Positions 17,665 through 25,685 of a stretch of DNA of 64,000 nucleotides are shown here, one piece after another. The notes below the pieces were generated by a model. It was given only the letters and a program-made list of their open reading frames with translations, did no database searches and was not told the DNA's origin. The position numbers and the translations under genes are program-made. This stretch comes from Autumnicola sp041679265 (GTDB lineage: Bacteria; Bacteroidota; Bacteroidia; Flavobacteriales; Flavobacteriaceae): NCBI RefSeq assembly GCF_041679265.1, contig NZ_JBGFSM010000014.1, positions 65,861-129,860 on the forward strand. Reading direction: 5' to 3'. The stretch's first letter is position 1. Each line of letters starts with the position of its first letter.

Positions 17665-17696
17665 AAGCCTTCTGGGAAACCAGAAGGCTTTTTTTA
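17665..17696 (+). terminator. Terminator after tRNA-His
   Basis: Perfect 11-bp stem (AAGCCTTCTGG, 17665-17675, with its complement, 17680-17690) closed by a GAAA tetraloop and followed by a T-run. Confidence 0.85.
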
Positions 17697-17842
17697 TACA
17701 ATATCCCAGGTCCTCTGGTGTATTGTGGAGGCTTTTCTGCTGATTTTATTTCCTTCTCATGAGAAAATACTGCAAGGGGTATAAGTTTAGAATTGTGGCG
17801 CAACCTTTTTAGAGTGGAAGCATCTTATTATAAACAAAAAAT

Positions 17843-18241
17843 ATGAAAGCATTACTACATATTGCCGGGCTGGCCTTCTTTTTAATGATTTTTGGTTGTA
17901 ATTCAGAAGATGAGGAAATCATTGTCCTGGATGTAAATGTTCAGAATATATCCGGAACCTGGAAACTTACCGAAACATATTTAAGCCCCGGGGGAGAAAC
18001 TGAATGGCAGGCGGCAACCGGTGACCACATGCTTACTTTTTCAGAAGACGGAACTTTTAATGCTTCCGGATTGCAGAATTGTGGTGAAGGGGAATATTCT
18101 TTTGATGATACTTTCTTAATTTTGGATTGTGGTGACCAGCAATTGCGCTGGAGGATTAATACTTTAGCTTCCAATACTATGATTTTAGGTGGGGTGGGTT
18201 GTACAGAAGCCTGCCTTTACAAATATAAAAGGATAGATTAA
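17843..18241 (+). CDS. Lipocalin-like lipoprotein
   Basis: 132 residues with a lipoprotein signal (MKALLHIAGLAFFLMIFGC, Cys 19) and a lipocalin-like barrel start, ISGTWKLTETYLSPGGE, then LTFSEDGTF and repeated short strands. Four Cys lie in the mature part (in QNCGEGEY, LDCGDQ, GCTEAC). Function unknown; such proteins are common in Flavobacteriaceae envelopes. Located between the tRNA-His terminator and mazG. Confidence 0.8.
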   Translation: MKALLHIAGLAFFLMIFGCNSEDEEIIVLDVNVQNISGTWKLTETYLSPGGETEWQAATGDHMLTFSEDGTFNASGLQNCGEGEYSFDDTFLILDCGDQQLRWRINTLASNTMILGGVGCTEACLYKYKRID

Positions 18242-18285
18242 GCATAGATTTTCTTCCTGCTTATTTTCTCTTTCTCTTCTTCAAA

Positions 18286-18310
18286 ATCTTATTTTTACGA
18301 AAAATAAGAT
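18286..18310. promoter_or_regulatory. 11-bp perfect inverted repeat directly upstream of mazG
   Basis: ATCTTATTTTT (18286-18296) and its exact complement (18300-18310) flank a 3-base centre, ending 5 bases before the mazG ATG. The left arm includes TATTTTTA, close to a -7 box, so this could be an operator overlapping the promoter. The loop is too short and no T-run in the downstream direction supports a terminator for the preceding gene. Confidence 0.45.
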
Positions 18311-18315
18311 TCAGC

Positions 18316-19089
18316 ATGAATTCAAGAGAAGAACAGCTTAAAGCATTTGACAGGCTTTTAACCATTATGGACGAGCTACGGGAGCAATGCCCCTGGGACC
18401 GCAAGCAAACCATGGAATCCCTGCGGCACCTCACCATTGAGGAAACCTATGAGCTTGGAGATGCGATATTAGATAAGGACATGGAAGAAGTGAAGAAAGA
18501 GCTTGGCGATGTTTTGCTTCATCTTGTATTCTATGCCAAAATTGGCAGTGAGACCAATCATTTTGATATTGCAGATGTGGCGAATTCCATCTGTGAAAAA
18601 CTTATTTCCAGGCACCCTCATATTTATGGGGATGTAAAAGTTTCCAATGAAGAAGAGGTGAAGAAAAACTGGGAAAATCTAAAGTTAAAGGAGGGCAAGA
18701 AAAGTGTGCTGGAAGGTGTTCCCCGTTCCCTGCCGGCTTTGGTAAAAGCCAATCGTATCCAGGATAAAGTTGCCGGGGTGGGTTTTGACTGGGAAGAACC
18801 ACAGCAGGTTTTTGAAAAACTTCAGGAAGAGCTGGCAGAACTGCAGGATGAGGTTAAAGTTGACAATAAAGATGAAATAGAAGCCGAATTTGGGGATGTT
18901 CTTTTTTCTATGATCAATTATGCCCGTTTCCTAAAAGTAAATCCTGAAAATGCCCTGGAAAGGACAAATAAGAAATTTATCAAGCGCTTCCAGTATCTGG
19001 AAGAAAAAGCCAAAGAGCAGCAAAAGGCCCTGAAGGATATGACTTTGGCAGAAATGGATGTTTTCTGGAATGAAGCCAAAAAACTGTGA
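18316..19089 (+). CDS. mazG: Nucleoside triphosphate pyrophosphohydrolase MazG
   Basis: 257 residues with two MazG all-alpha NTP-PPase domains. The N-terminal one carries CPWDRKQTMESLRHLTIEE (about 24-42) and EVKKELGDVLLHLVFYAKI, the metal-binding EExxE...ExxD pattern; the C-terminal one has KLQEELAELQDE and EAEFGDVLFSMINYARFL. The enzyme hydrolyses (d)NTPs to monophosphates and pyrophosphate and, in E. coli, lowers ppGpp in starvation. Length matches E. coli MazG. Upstream palindrome may regulate it. Confidence 0.95.
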   Translation: MNSREEQLKAFDRLLTIMDELREQCPWDRKQTMESLRHLTIEETYELGDAILDKDMEEVKKELGDVLLHLVFYAKIGSETNHFDIADVANSICEKLISRHPHIYGDVKVSNEEEVKKNWENLKLKEGKKSVLEGVPRSLPALVKANRIQDKVAGVGFDWEEPQQVFEKLQEELAELQDEVKVDNKDEIEAEFGDVLFSMINYARFLKVNPENALERTNKKFIKRFQYLEEKAKEQQKALKDMTLAEMDVFWNEAKKL

Positions 19090-19486
19090 AAAGTTTGAAG
19101 TTAGTGCGGGTTTTTGTTGAGATTTTGAACTTGGTTTTCTGCGTAGGTCTGCGGGCAGTGAAGAGTGGAAAGCGAAAAGCAAAAAGTGAAAAGTGAAAAG
19201 TGAAAAGTGAAAGGTGAAAAGTGGAAAGTGGAAAGTGGAAAGTTTGAAGTTAGACTTTGGTTCCGGTTTTTAGTTCGGATTTCGGAGTTATTTTTCTGAG
19301 GAAATCTGCGGGAGAAGTAGTAAATCAGTGGAAAGTGAAAAGTGGAGAATGAGAAGTTTAACTTGGTCTTCGGAAGCAGTGGATACTGCGGCGAAAATTT
19401 AAATTTATAGTTCATGAATCAGCAAAATTGACCTGGAATAACTGCCAATTTGCCCGAAGCTTAAGGCTTAAAGCTAATGATGAAAT
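19090..19486. other. Gene-free repeat-rich region after mazG
   Basis: 397 bases without a credible gene. They hold a heptamer array (19159-19242), two copies of a TCTGCG module (about 19135-19158 and 19292-19317), and a 13-base direct repeat AGTTTGAAGTTAG at 19092 and 19241. The two halves read as diverged copies of one composite unit: module then G/A-rich heptamers. Confidence 0.8.
19159..19242 (+). repeat. Heptamer array TGAAAAG x12
   Basis: Twelve back-to-back 7-base units, from TGAAGAG and TGGAAAG through CGAAAAG, CAAAAAG and several TGAAAAG to three TGGAAAG, differing only by substitutions and never by length. The strict 7-base period with TGA in most units puts stop codons in every frame. 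Confidence 0.9.
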
Positions 19487-20113
19487 TTACTTTTTAAAAA
19501 CAATCAGCCCTTCTGAAATTTCTACGCAATTGAAATCATGATTTTCCTGGATCCATTTCAGGCTTTCTTCGGCGTAAAAAATCACGTGGGTATTGTCGTT
19601 TTTATAGTACCAGTTTTCAAAATCCACGGCATCAGAATAGAGGGAAGTTTTACAATACAGTTTTCCGCCGGGATTTAACATCGATGAAAGTTCGCGGAAC
19701 TCTGCCGCCGGATAATGAAAATGTTCCATCACTTCAGAACAAATAATAAAATCATATTTCTTCTTTAGCAGGTCTTTATCATTTTTAAAGAAATAATCAT
19801 AAAGGGCCACATGATAATTCCTACTTTTCAGTTGGTTTGCAATTACCGGCCCTGTTCCGCAACCATAATCCAGCCCAACAGCTTCTTTGGGGAAATCCTT
19901 GAGAACAGCGTTTGTTAGTGGCGCGGTGAACCTGATGTAATTTGGGTCTGAAACATCATTGTGGTGCCGGAGATAGCGGTTTTTTTCGTCTTTGGAAGTA
20001 AGGTAGCAGTCGGGCAGGAGTAAAACAGCTTTGCAGTTTTCACAGCGGGCATAATCCATACCTTTCCATTTATGGAAAGGCCGTGTTCTCCCATTGCATA
20101 AACTGCAAAGCAT
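19487..20113 (-). CDS. Class I SAM-dependent methyltransferase with N-terminal zinc-ribbon-like Cys
   Basis: 208 residues. Four cysteines at the N-terminus (C3, C6, C24, C27 as two CxxC) suggest a small zinc ribbon. The methyltransferase core follows: VGLDYGCGTGPVIANQL (about 78-94) is motif I, YDFIICSEVMEHF (about 119-131) is the motif IV/post region, then LNPGGKLYCKTSLY. The arrangement resembles small methyltransferases that act on nucleosides, sugars or lipids; the substrate is unknown. It lies 13 bases after the DUF349 gene, so is likely in the same transcript. Confidence 0.88.
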   Translation of the reverse strand: MLCSLCNGRTRPFHKWKGMDYARCENCKAVLLLPDCYLTSKDEKNRYLRHHNDVSDPNYIRFTAPLTNAVLKDFPKEAVGLDYGCGTGPVIANQLKSRNYHVALYDYFFKNDKDLLKKKYDFIICSEVMEHFHYPAAEFRELSSMLNPGGKLYCKTSLYSDAVDFENWYYKNDNTHVIFYAEESLKWIQENHDFNCVEISEGLIVFKK

Positions 20114-20126
20114 TTAAAGTATATTT

Positions 20127-22562
20127 TTAATAGAGGTTCTTTACCTTACTCAGCTTCTTTTTCCATACTTCCAGCTGCGCCTTATGGTCATTTATATTTT
20201 TGTGGACTTCCTGTACCAGCGGGTTATCATCATCTACATTGGAAAAGAACTGCAGGTTGTTTTCCAACTGCCTTATTTCTGCTTTAGTTTCTTCAATTTT
20301 TTTGCTGAGGAAATAGTGCTCATTCCTGATTTGCTTTTCATCATCGGCGTCATTAAGGCTTTGCAGCTTGTTCTCGTATTTCAGCATTTCTGCCCTGGAA
20401 TGCTTAACATCTAATTTTCCAAATAACTGGTCTAGTGTTTTATTAAACTTTCCTTCTATAAAACGTTTATTATAAGGGACCTTGCCAATTTTTTTCCATG
20501 CCGAGATCTGCGCTTTTATTTTTTCAAGATCTTCTTCTTTATTCCCGCTCAAATCCATGGCTTTTAATTTATCCAGGATTTGTTTTTTTTGTTCAAAAGC
20601 TTCAGATTCTTCTTTGTTTTCCTCATTCCTGCTGGCGTGAAGCTTATTAAAATAGTGATTGCAGGCTGCTTTAAATTGTTTCCAAACCTTGTCACTGTCC
20701 TTCCTGGGCACATGCCCTATCTTCTTCCAGTCTGCCTGGATCTTTTTCATTAGCGGGGTAACGGTCTTGAAATCATCATTGTCTTTATTATCTTCAGCAA
20801 TTTTAATAAGGTCTTTCTTTTTCTCAAGATTATCGTATTGTTGCTTTTTAAGTTCTTTATAAAAGGAATTTTTCTTACGATTAAATTTTCTAACCGTCTG
20901 CTTAAATTCACTCCAGGTTTCTTCGTTTTTGGAACGGGGAACTTTACCAGCTTTAAAAAACTGCTCCCTTAAAGCTTCAATTTCTTTAATTTTTTGCTGC
21001 CATTTATTGTGGCTGTTAAAGTCCTGGTTGGCAATCTCTCTTATCTGAGCAATAATTTCCTGCTTGCTTTCCCAGTTTTTTTCATACTGCTCATCCAGCT
21101 GGTTAAAATATTCCTGCCGCTTATCGTGGATATTTTTTGTGGCCTCGCTAAACCGGGTCCAGATATCTTCACGGTATTCTTTAGCAACCGGTCCCAGCTC
21201 TTCTTTCCACATTTTGTGGAGCATTTGTAATTCCCTGAAAGCACGATTAATATCTTTTTCTTCTGCCAGTTCCTCGGCACGGTCAATTACCTTTAATTTT
21301 TGCTCCAGGTTGTGTTTAAAGTCCAGGTCACGAAATTCCCGGTTTAGGTGCAGGAAATCATAGAAGTTCTCCACATGGTGGTGGTAAGTATTCCATACGG
21401 TATTGTATTTGTCCCGCGGAATAGCACCCGCCACTTTCCAGCGATCCTGCAAATCTTTAAAATGCTTGTAAGTAGTATTGATGTTTTCTTCAACATCTAT
21501 AAGGCCTTTTAATTCTTCAATAATTTCAAGGCGCTTGTTCAGGTTCTGGTTAAGGTCCTGTTTGAGTTGCTTATAATAACGGTTTCTTTTTTCTTTATAA
21601 TCAAAGTACAAATCGTTGAATCGTTTGCTAAGCGGGGTAGAGTAGTGAAAATCTATAATATTGCCGCCATCGGCCAGAAAATCTTCTTTTTTCTCTTCCA
21701 GTTCCTCATCAAACTTTGCATTAAATTCTGTGCGAATTTCAATAACATGTTCTTTAATGGCCTGTACTTTTTCTTTTTTCAGCAAAGATTCCAGCTCGTT
21801 GGCAAGTTGTTCCTTGCTCATGGAATGATAATCTTTCTTTTCAATATCATGCCGCTCTCCGGCACTTTCATCTTCACTTTCTTCAGCAACCGCCTCGTCT
21901 ACATCTTCCTGATGAGTTTTAGGAGATTTCCTGTTTTCGTCCAGAATTGCCCCGCCAACATGATCCACATCATCTTCATCATCATTATCTTCCTGCGCAC
22001 GGGATTTACTGTTGGCAGAAATTGTTTCCTGCTTCTTATTTTCCTGTACAAATGCACCGGCGGTATCATTTTCAGGATGTGGAACTTCACTTTCACGGGC
22101 ATCAGGTTCCTCATATTTAGCTGCCGTGGTAGTTTTTTCTGCGGAAGCATTTTTAGAAGCTTCCTCATAATGAACACCTTCAGAAAATTTATCTTCATTA
22201 TTCTCACCGCGGTTTTGCTGTTTTTCATTTTCCCGAATTACCGCCGCCGCCGTATCATTTTCCTCTAAATCCTTTTCTTCTGAAGCAGAAATTTTTTCTG
22301 CAGCCGCCTCTTTTTCTTCTTCTGAAGCAGGATCTGCCTCAATGGCATCCGGCTTGGCGGGATTTACTGTGTCTTCAAGGTTTTCAGCCTTTTTCTCTGA
22401 AGTTTTAGCAGCCTCAGAAGAGGATTCGCCCACCGGCTTTGAAGCCTCACCGGCTGCGCCTTCCTTAGTACCTTTTCCCGCGGAATCCAAAGTATTTTCA
22501 GGAGCTTTAGGCACATTGCCTGAAACTTCTTTTTTTTCCTTATCCTTTTCTTCTTGAGACAT
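20127..22562 (-). CDS. DUF349 repeat protein with long acidic N-terminal tail
   Basis: 811 residues from ATG 22562; the frame extends to a TTG at 22571, but the ATG is preferred. Residues 1-245 are a disordered, Glu/Lys/Ala-rich tail. Then come five DUF349 repeats, each with a W or F followed by a G-x-(V/I)P-type turn: DRWKVAGAIPRDKYNTVW, HKMWKEELGPV, QFFKAGKVPRSKNEETW, DWKKIGHVPRKDSDKVW and AWKKIGKVPYNKRF. A C-terminal coiled coil (about 735-805) ends the protein. DUF349 proteins are helical and of unknown role. Inside the tail a short motif recurs three times (residues 101-116, 165-180, 199-214). It lies between aroE and the methyltransferase. Confidence 0.9.
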   Translation of the reverse strand: MSQEEKDKEKKEVSGNVPKAPENTLDSAGKGTKEGAAGEASKPVGESSSEAAKTSEKKAENLEDTVNPAKPDAIEADPASEEEKEAAAEKISASEEKDLEENDTAAAVIRENEKQQNRGENNEDKFSEGVHYEEASKNASAEKTTTAAKYEEPDARESEVPHPENDTAGAFVQENKKQETISANSKSRAQEDNDDEDDVDHVGGAILDENRKSPKTHQEDVDEAVAEESEDESAGERHDIEKKDYHSMSKEQLANELESLLKKEKVQAIKEHVIEIRTEFNAKFDEELEEKKEDFLADGGNIIDFHYSTPLSKRFNDLYFDYKEKRNRYYKQLKQDLNQNLNKRLEIIEELKGLIDVEENINTTYKHFKDLQDRWKVAGAIPRDKYNTVWNTYHHHVENFYDFLHLNREFRDLDFKHNLEQKLKVIDRAEELAEEKDINRAFRELQMLHKMWKEELGPVAKEYREDIWTRFSEATKNIHDKRQEYFNQLDEQYEKNWESKQEIIAQIREIANQDFNSHNKWQQKIKEIEALREQFFKAGKVPRSKNEETWSEFKQTVRKFNRKKNSFYKELKKQQYDNLEKKKDLIKIAEDNKDNDDFKTVTPLMKKIQADWKKIGHVPRKDSDKVWKQFKAACNHYFNKLHASRNEENKEESEAFEQKKQILDKLKAMDLSGNKEEDLEKIKAQISAWKKIGKVPYNKRFIEGKFNKTLDQLFGKLDVKHSRAEMLKYENKLQSLNDADDEKQIRNEHYFLSKKIEETKAEIRQLENNLQFFSNVDDDNPLVQEVHKNINDHKAQLEVWKKKLSKVKNLY

Positions 22563-22658
22563 ATCTTTCAATGTTATCGTTCATCATAATTAATATGCCT
22601 GAAAGATAACAACTCCCCAAAAATTGGACAAGAGATTGGGTTTATTTGTAAGGACAGT

Positions 22659-23405
22659 TTAAAAAATTTCCTCTCCGGAATTCCAGATCTCCCAGGCTTT
22701 CTCAGCCTGTAATTCCAACATTTTTAATCCGTTTATTGTCTTTGCTCCATTTTTCGCAGCAAGTTCCATGAATCTGGTGGTGGCAGGATTGTAAATTAAA
22801 TCGTAAGCAAGGTGACTCTTGGTAAAGAAGTGATAAGGAAGCTGCGGGTGGTTTTGAATATCTGGATGTGTACCCAGCGGGGTAGTGTTTATAATTATCT
22901 TATTGGCCTGGAAAATCTCTTTGGAAAGCGCCGTATAAGATAACTGTTCTTTTTCCGGATTTCGGGAAACATATTTGTAGTGGATTCCCAGTTTTTTTAA
23001 AGCATAGGCCACTGCTTTTGAGGCGCCGCCGGTTCCAAGAATCAGTGCTTGGGAATGTTGTTTTTTTAGCAAGGGTTTTATGGATTCGCCAAAACCGTAA
23101 AAATCTGTATTATAGCCGGAAAGTTTTCCGTTTCCCCCTATTTTAATAGTATTTACCGCGCCAATTTCTTGGGCATTACTATCCAGGCTGTCCAGATATT
23201 TGATTACCGACTGCTTGTAGGGAATGGTAACGTTTAAACCCTGCAGGTCTTTATTCCGGCTTAGCACATCCGGAAAGTGCTCAATTGCGGGAATGTCAAA
23301 ATTATGATATTCTGCCTTTATATTTTCCCTGCGGAATTTTTCTGAAAAATAACTACGGGAAAAAGAGTACTCTATATTTTTTCCTAAAAGACCGTACAGT
23401 TTCAT
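22659..23405 (-). CDS. aroE: Shikimate dehydrogenase
   Basis: 248 residues. Substrate-binding YSFSRSYF (13-20), the catalytic lysine in NVTIPYKQSV (K64) and YNTDFYGF, then the NADP-binding ILGTGGASKAVAYAL (about 123-137), and at the end the conserved NGLKMLELQAEKAWEIW. It reduces 3-dehydroshikimate to shikimate in aromatic amino-acid synthesis. The start ATG overlaps the stop of the upstream DUF368 gene by 4 bases (ATGA), so it is translationally coupled to it. Confidence 0.95.
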   Translation of the reverse strand: MKLYGLLGKNIEYSFSRSYFSEKFRRENIKAEYHNFDIPAIEHFPDVLSRNKDLQGLNVTIPYKQSVIKYLDSLDSNAQEIGAVNTIKIGGNGKLSGYNTDFYGFGESIKPLLKKQHSQALILGTGGASKAVAYALKKLGIHYKYVSRNPEKEQLSYTALSKEIFQANKIIINTTPLGTHPDIQNHPQLPYHFFTKSHLAYDLIYNPATTRFMELAAKNGAKTINGLKMLELQAEKAWEIWNSGEEIF

Positions 23406-24412
23406 GTTTCTGAATTCTTTTTTTCATACCAGGCTAAGGCCAGTACAATGGCAATTCCAACTAATATAAAGAAGATCGCGATCCAGGTTTGGGTATTTCC
23501 GAAATCGGGCAAATAGCGATCGTAATTATCAATAATTTTATCACCGCGGCTGTCCAGCAGGGCATTACCGGCAGGATCGCGCTTAAAGATTTTTTCTTTC
23601 CACGGCCATACCACTCCAAGGGAACCGGTTATAAAGCCAATTATAATGGCAAAAGTATCTTTTTTATAACGTTTTAACACGTAGCCCAGCAGGTGTGAGA
23701 GCGAAACCATGCCGGCAAGCGATCCAAGGGTAAAAACAACCAGGATCTTTAACAGTTCTATACGTTCACTGGTGAAATTAAAATCCAGGCTTAGCATATC
23801 TGCAATAGTGTCGTAAAGGGTGTTGACCGAATCTACCAGAAGGAGCACGTAATTTCCCAGCAGGATTAGGATAAAAGAGCCGGAGAATCCGGGAAGCGTC
23901 ATTCCCGAAACACTTATTATTCCGCAGAAGAAAACAAACCAGAGATTGTCGTTTTCCTTTGCCGGTTCTAAAAAACTAATGGCAGTGCCCAGTACAATAC
24001 CTAGAATTACAAAGGCAAGGCTTCTTTTGCTCCATTCTTCAAAATCTTTACTAATGTAATAAATGGAGCCAATAATCATCCCGAAGAAAGAGGACCAAAC
24101 ATATAATTCATAATGAACAATAAGGTAATCCAGGAGCTTGGATACGCTAAAATAGCTAATGAGCATCCCAAGGATAAGCAGGCCCAGGAATTTCCCATTT
24201 ACATACTGAAAAAGGCTTTTAAACCTGCCGCTAATAAGGAGTTTAAATGCCTTTAGATTTACCTTTTGCAGGGAATATATAAATTCTTCGTAAAAGCCTG
24301 CAACAAAAGCCACCACCCCGCCGGAAACACCGGGAACTTTATTGGCTGCTCCCATAGCAAGGCCTTTTAGGACCAGAAATATTTTATCTGTAATAGTCCT
24401 AGTCTGCTGCAT
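23402..24412 (-). CDS. DUF368 polyprenyl-phosphate transporter-type membrane protein (PopT-like), copy 2
   Basis: 336 residues with many membrane helices and the two inverted-repeat signature loops: GAANKVPGVSGGVVAFVAGFYEEFI (about 21-45) and SGMTLPGFSGSFILILLGNYV (about 170-190). DUF368 proteins were shown in other bacteria to recycle undecaprenyl phosphate across the inner membrane. It overlaps the upstream paralogue by 14 bases and the downstream aroE by 4. It carries an insert (FKRDPAGNALLDSRGDKIID...) near the C-terminus like the one in copy 1. Confidence 0.9.
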   Translation of the reverse strand: MQQTRTITDKIFLVLKGLAMGAANKVPGVSGGVVAFVAGFYEEFIYSLQKVNLKAFKLLISGRFKSLFQYVNGKFLGLLILGMLISYFSVSKLLDYLIVHYELYVWSSFFGMIIGSIYYISKDFEEWSKRSLAFVILGIVLGTAISFLEPAKENDNLWFVFFCGIISVSGMTLPGFSGSFILILLGNYVLLLVDSVNTLYDTIADMLSLDFNFTSERIELLKILVVFTLGSLAGMVSLSHLLGYVLKRYKKDTFAIIIGFITGSLGVVWPWKEKIFKRDPAGNALLDSRGDKIIDNYDRYLPDFGNTQTWIAIFFILVGIAIVLALAWYEKKNSET

Positions 24413-25337
24413 TCTCGCTCAGAGGTTTTTGGGTGGCAAAATGTTCCAGAGCGATTATCAATAGAAATCCCGCTGCCATAAGCAACACTGCGAACAGGAT
24501 TTGGGGGTTTCCTGGAAAGTTCCAGGGTAAAACAGAGGTTTCCCTTACTACCATTTCTTTATCTCCAAAGGTCGCGGTTTCCAGCACCTTCTTCCATGGC
24601 CAGATTTTATTTAAAGAGCCGGCGATAAATCCTGTAAGTACTGCCAGGGTTATTGTGCTGTAATTATTAAAAAGCCACTTTAAAAGCCTGGAGAAGGATA
24701 ATAATCCAAATATCGCACCCACGGCGACAATGGCCAGGGTTTTAAAATCGAAATCATGGGCAGCTTCTGTAACTGTTTTATAGGCGCCCAGGAGCAATAG
24801 GATAAAAGCGCCGGAAATACCGGGAAGGATCATGGCGCATATTGCCACGGCCCCAGCGAAAAACAGGAAAAGCGTTCCGGAATTTGCGCCCATGGGGGGC
24901 AGGGAAACAATATAAAAAGCCACGGCAGCACCCATAAGCAGTGCAAGGAATACTTTAAAATTCCATTTGGGAATCTGCCTGCCCACAAACCAGATGCTGG
25001 AAAGAACAAGTCCAAAAAAGAAAGACCAGATAAGAACGGGATGTGTTTCCAGCAGGTAATTGGTTAGTCGCATAAGGGTAAAGACACTTATTAAAATCCC
25101 GGAAAGCAGCGCCACAAGAAAGGAACCGTTCAATTGCTTCCACATGGCAGCAAAACCTTCTGTTTTCCATACTTTAAGCAGGGCAACATTCACTCCTCCA
25201 ATAGTGGCGATAAGTTCTTCATAAATGCCTGATATAAAAGCTATGGTACCTCCCGAAACTCCCGGAACCACATCTGCGGCTCCCATGGCTATTCCTTTTA
25301 AGGTAATGGTAAAATAATCTTTGAAACTTCGTTGCAT
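24399..25337 (-). CDS. DUF368 polyprenyl-phosphate transporter-type membrane protein (PopT-like), copy 1
   Basis: 312 residues, a paralogue of the next gene. Signature loops GAADVVPGVSGGTIAFISGIY (about 18-38) and CAMILPGISGAFILLLLGAYK (about 166-186), with FFFGLVLSSIW typical of the family. By family knowledge it would flip undecaprenyl phosphate, the lipid carrier for peptidoglycan and surface glycans, back to the cytoplasmic face. A -7 box TACCTTTG on the minus strand is at 25360-25367, 23 bases upstream of the ATG. First gene of a tightly overlapping set with copy 2 and aroE. Confidence 0.9.
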   Translation of the reverse strand: MQRSFKDYFTITLKGIAMGAADVVPGVSGGTIAFISGIYEELIATIGGVNVALLKVWKTEGFAAMWKQLNGSFLVALLSGILISVFTLMRLTNYLLETHPVLIWSFFFGLVLSSIWFVGRQIPKWNFKVFLALLMGAAVAFYIVSLPPMGANSGTLFLFFAGAVAICAMILPGISGAFILLLLGAYKTVTEAAHDFDFKTLAIVAVGAIFGLLSFSRLLKWLFNNYSTITLAVLTGFIAGSLNKIWPWKKVLETATFGDKEMVVRETSVLPWNFPGNPQILFAVLLMAAGFLLIIALEHFATQKPLSENAAD

Positions 25338-25685
25338 GCCCGGTATTTAAAGTTCAAGCCAAAGGTAAAAAAGTTAAAGGTTAAAAAATTTAAAGTTTAA
25401 GGTAAAATGTTACTGAGTTTGTAAAGTGAAAATTTGAATAGGGAAAATTAACAGTTGATAAGTTCAGTAAGAGTTAAAAAATGTTCCCGGTTGTGGGGTA
25501 TCAGTTGTAGTAATCAATATTTGAAATCCATTATTTAAATTACTTTCTGCGTGCTCTGCGGGAGAAAAATGTAAAGAGTGGAATAGCCTATAGCCTAAAA
25601 CTATACGCAAAAAAATATAAAATTTCCAGGTTAAACAGGCAGGGAACTACGAACTTAAAACAACAAACTCTAAATTCTTTAGCCT
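25338..25685. other. Gene-free region between DUF368 operon and TPR gene
   Basis: No gene seen. Holds the -7 box for the DUF368 operon (25360-25367), a degenerate GTTAAAG-type heptamer tract (about 25370-25404) and one copy of the TCTGCG module (25544-25566) followed by AAAGAGTGGAATAG, the same layout as at 19.1 kb. Confidence 0.7.
25360..25367 (-). promoter_or_regulatory. -7 box for the DUF368-aroE operon
   Basis: Minus-strand TACCTTTG matches TAnnTTTG exactly. No good -33 element is seen 19 bases upstream, where the heptamer-like tract lies. Confidence 0.4.

Noticed and set aside
19101..19415. 104-codon minus-strand frame over the repeat region
   Set aside because: Its Ser/Thr/Phe-rich sequence is a translation of the heptamer repeats, not a protein.
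21567..22268. 233-codon plus-strand hydrophobic frame opposite the DUF349 gene
   Set aside because: Antisense to Lys/Glu-rich codons, which read as Phe/Leu on the other strand; no start context.
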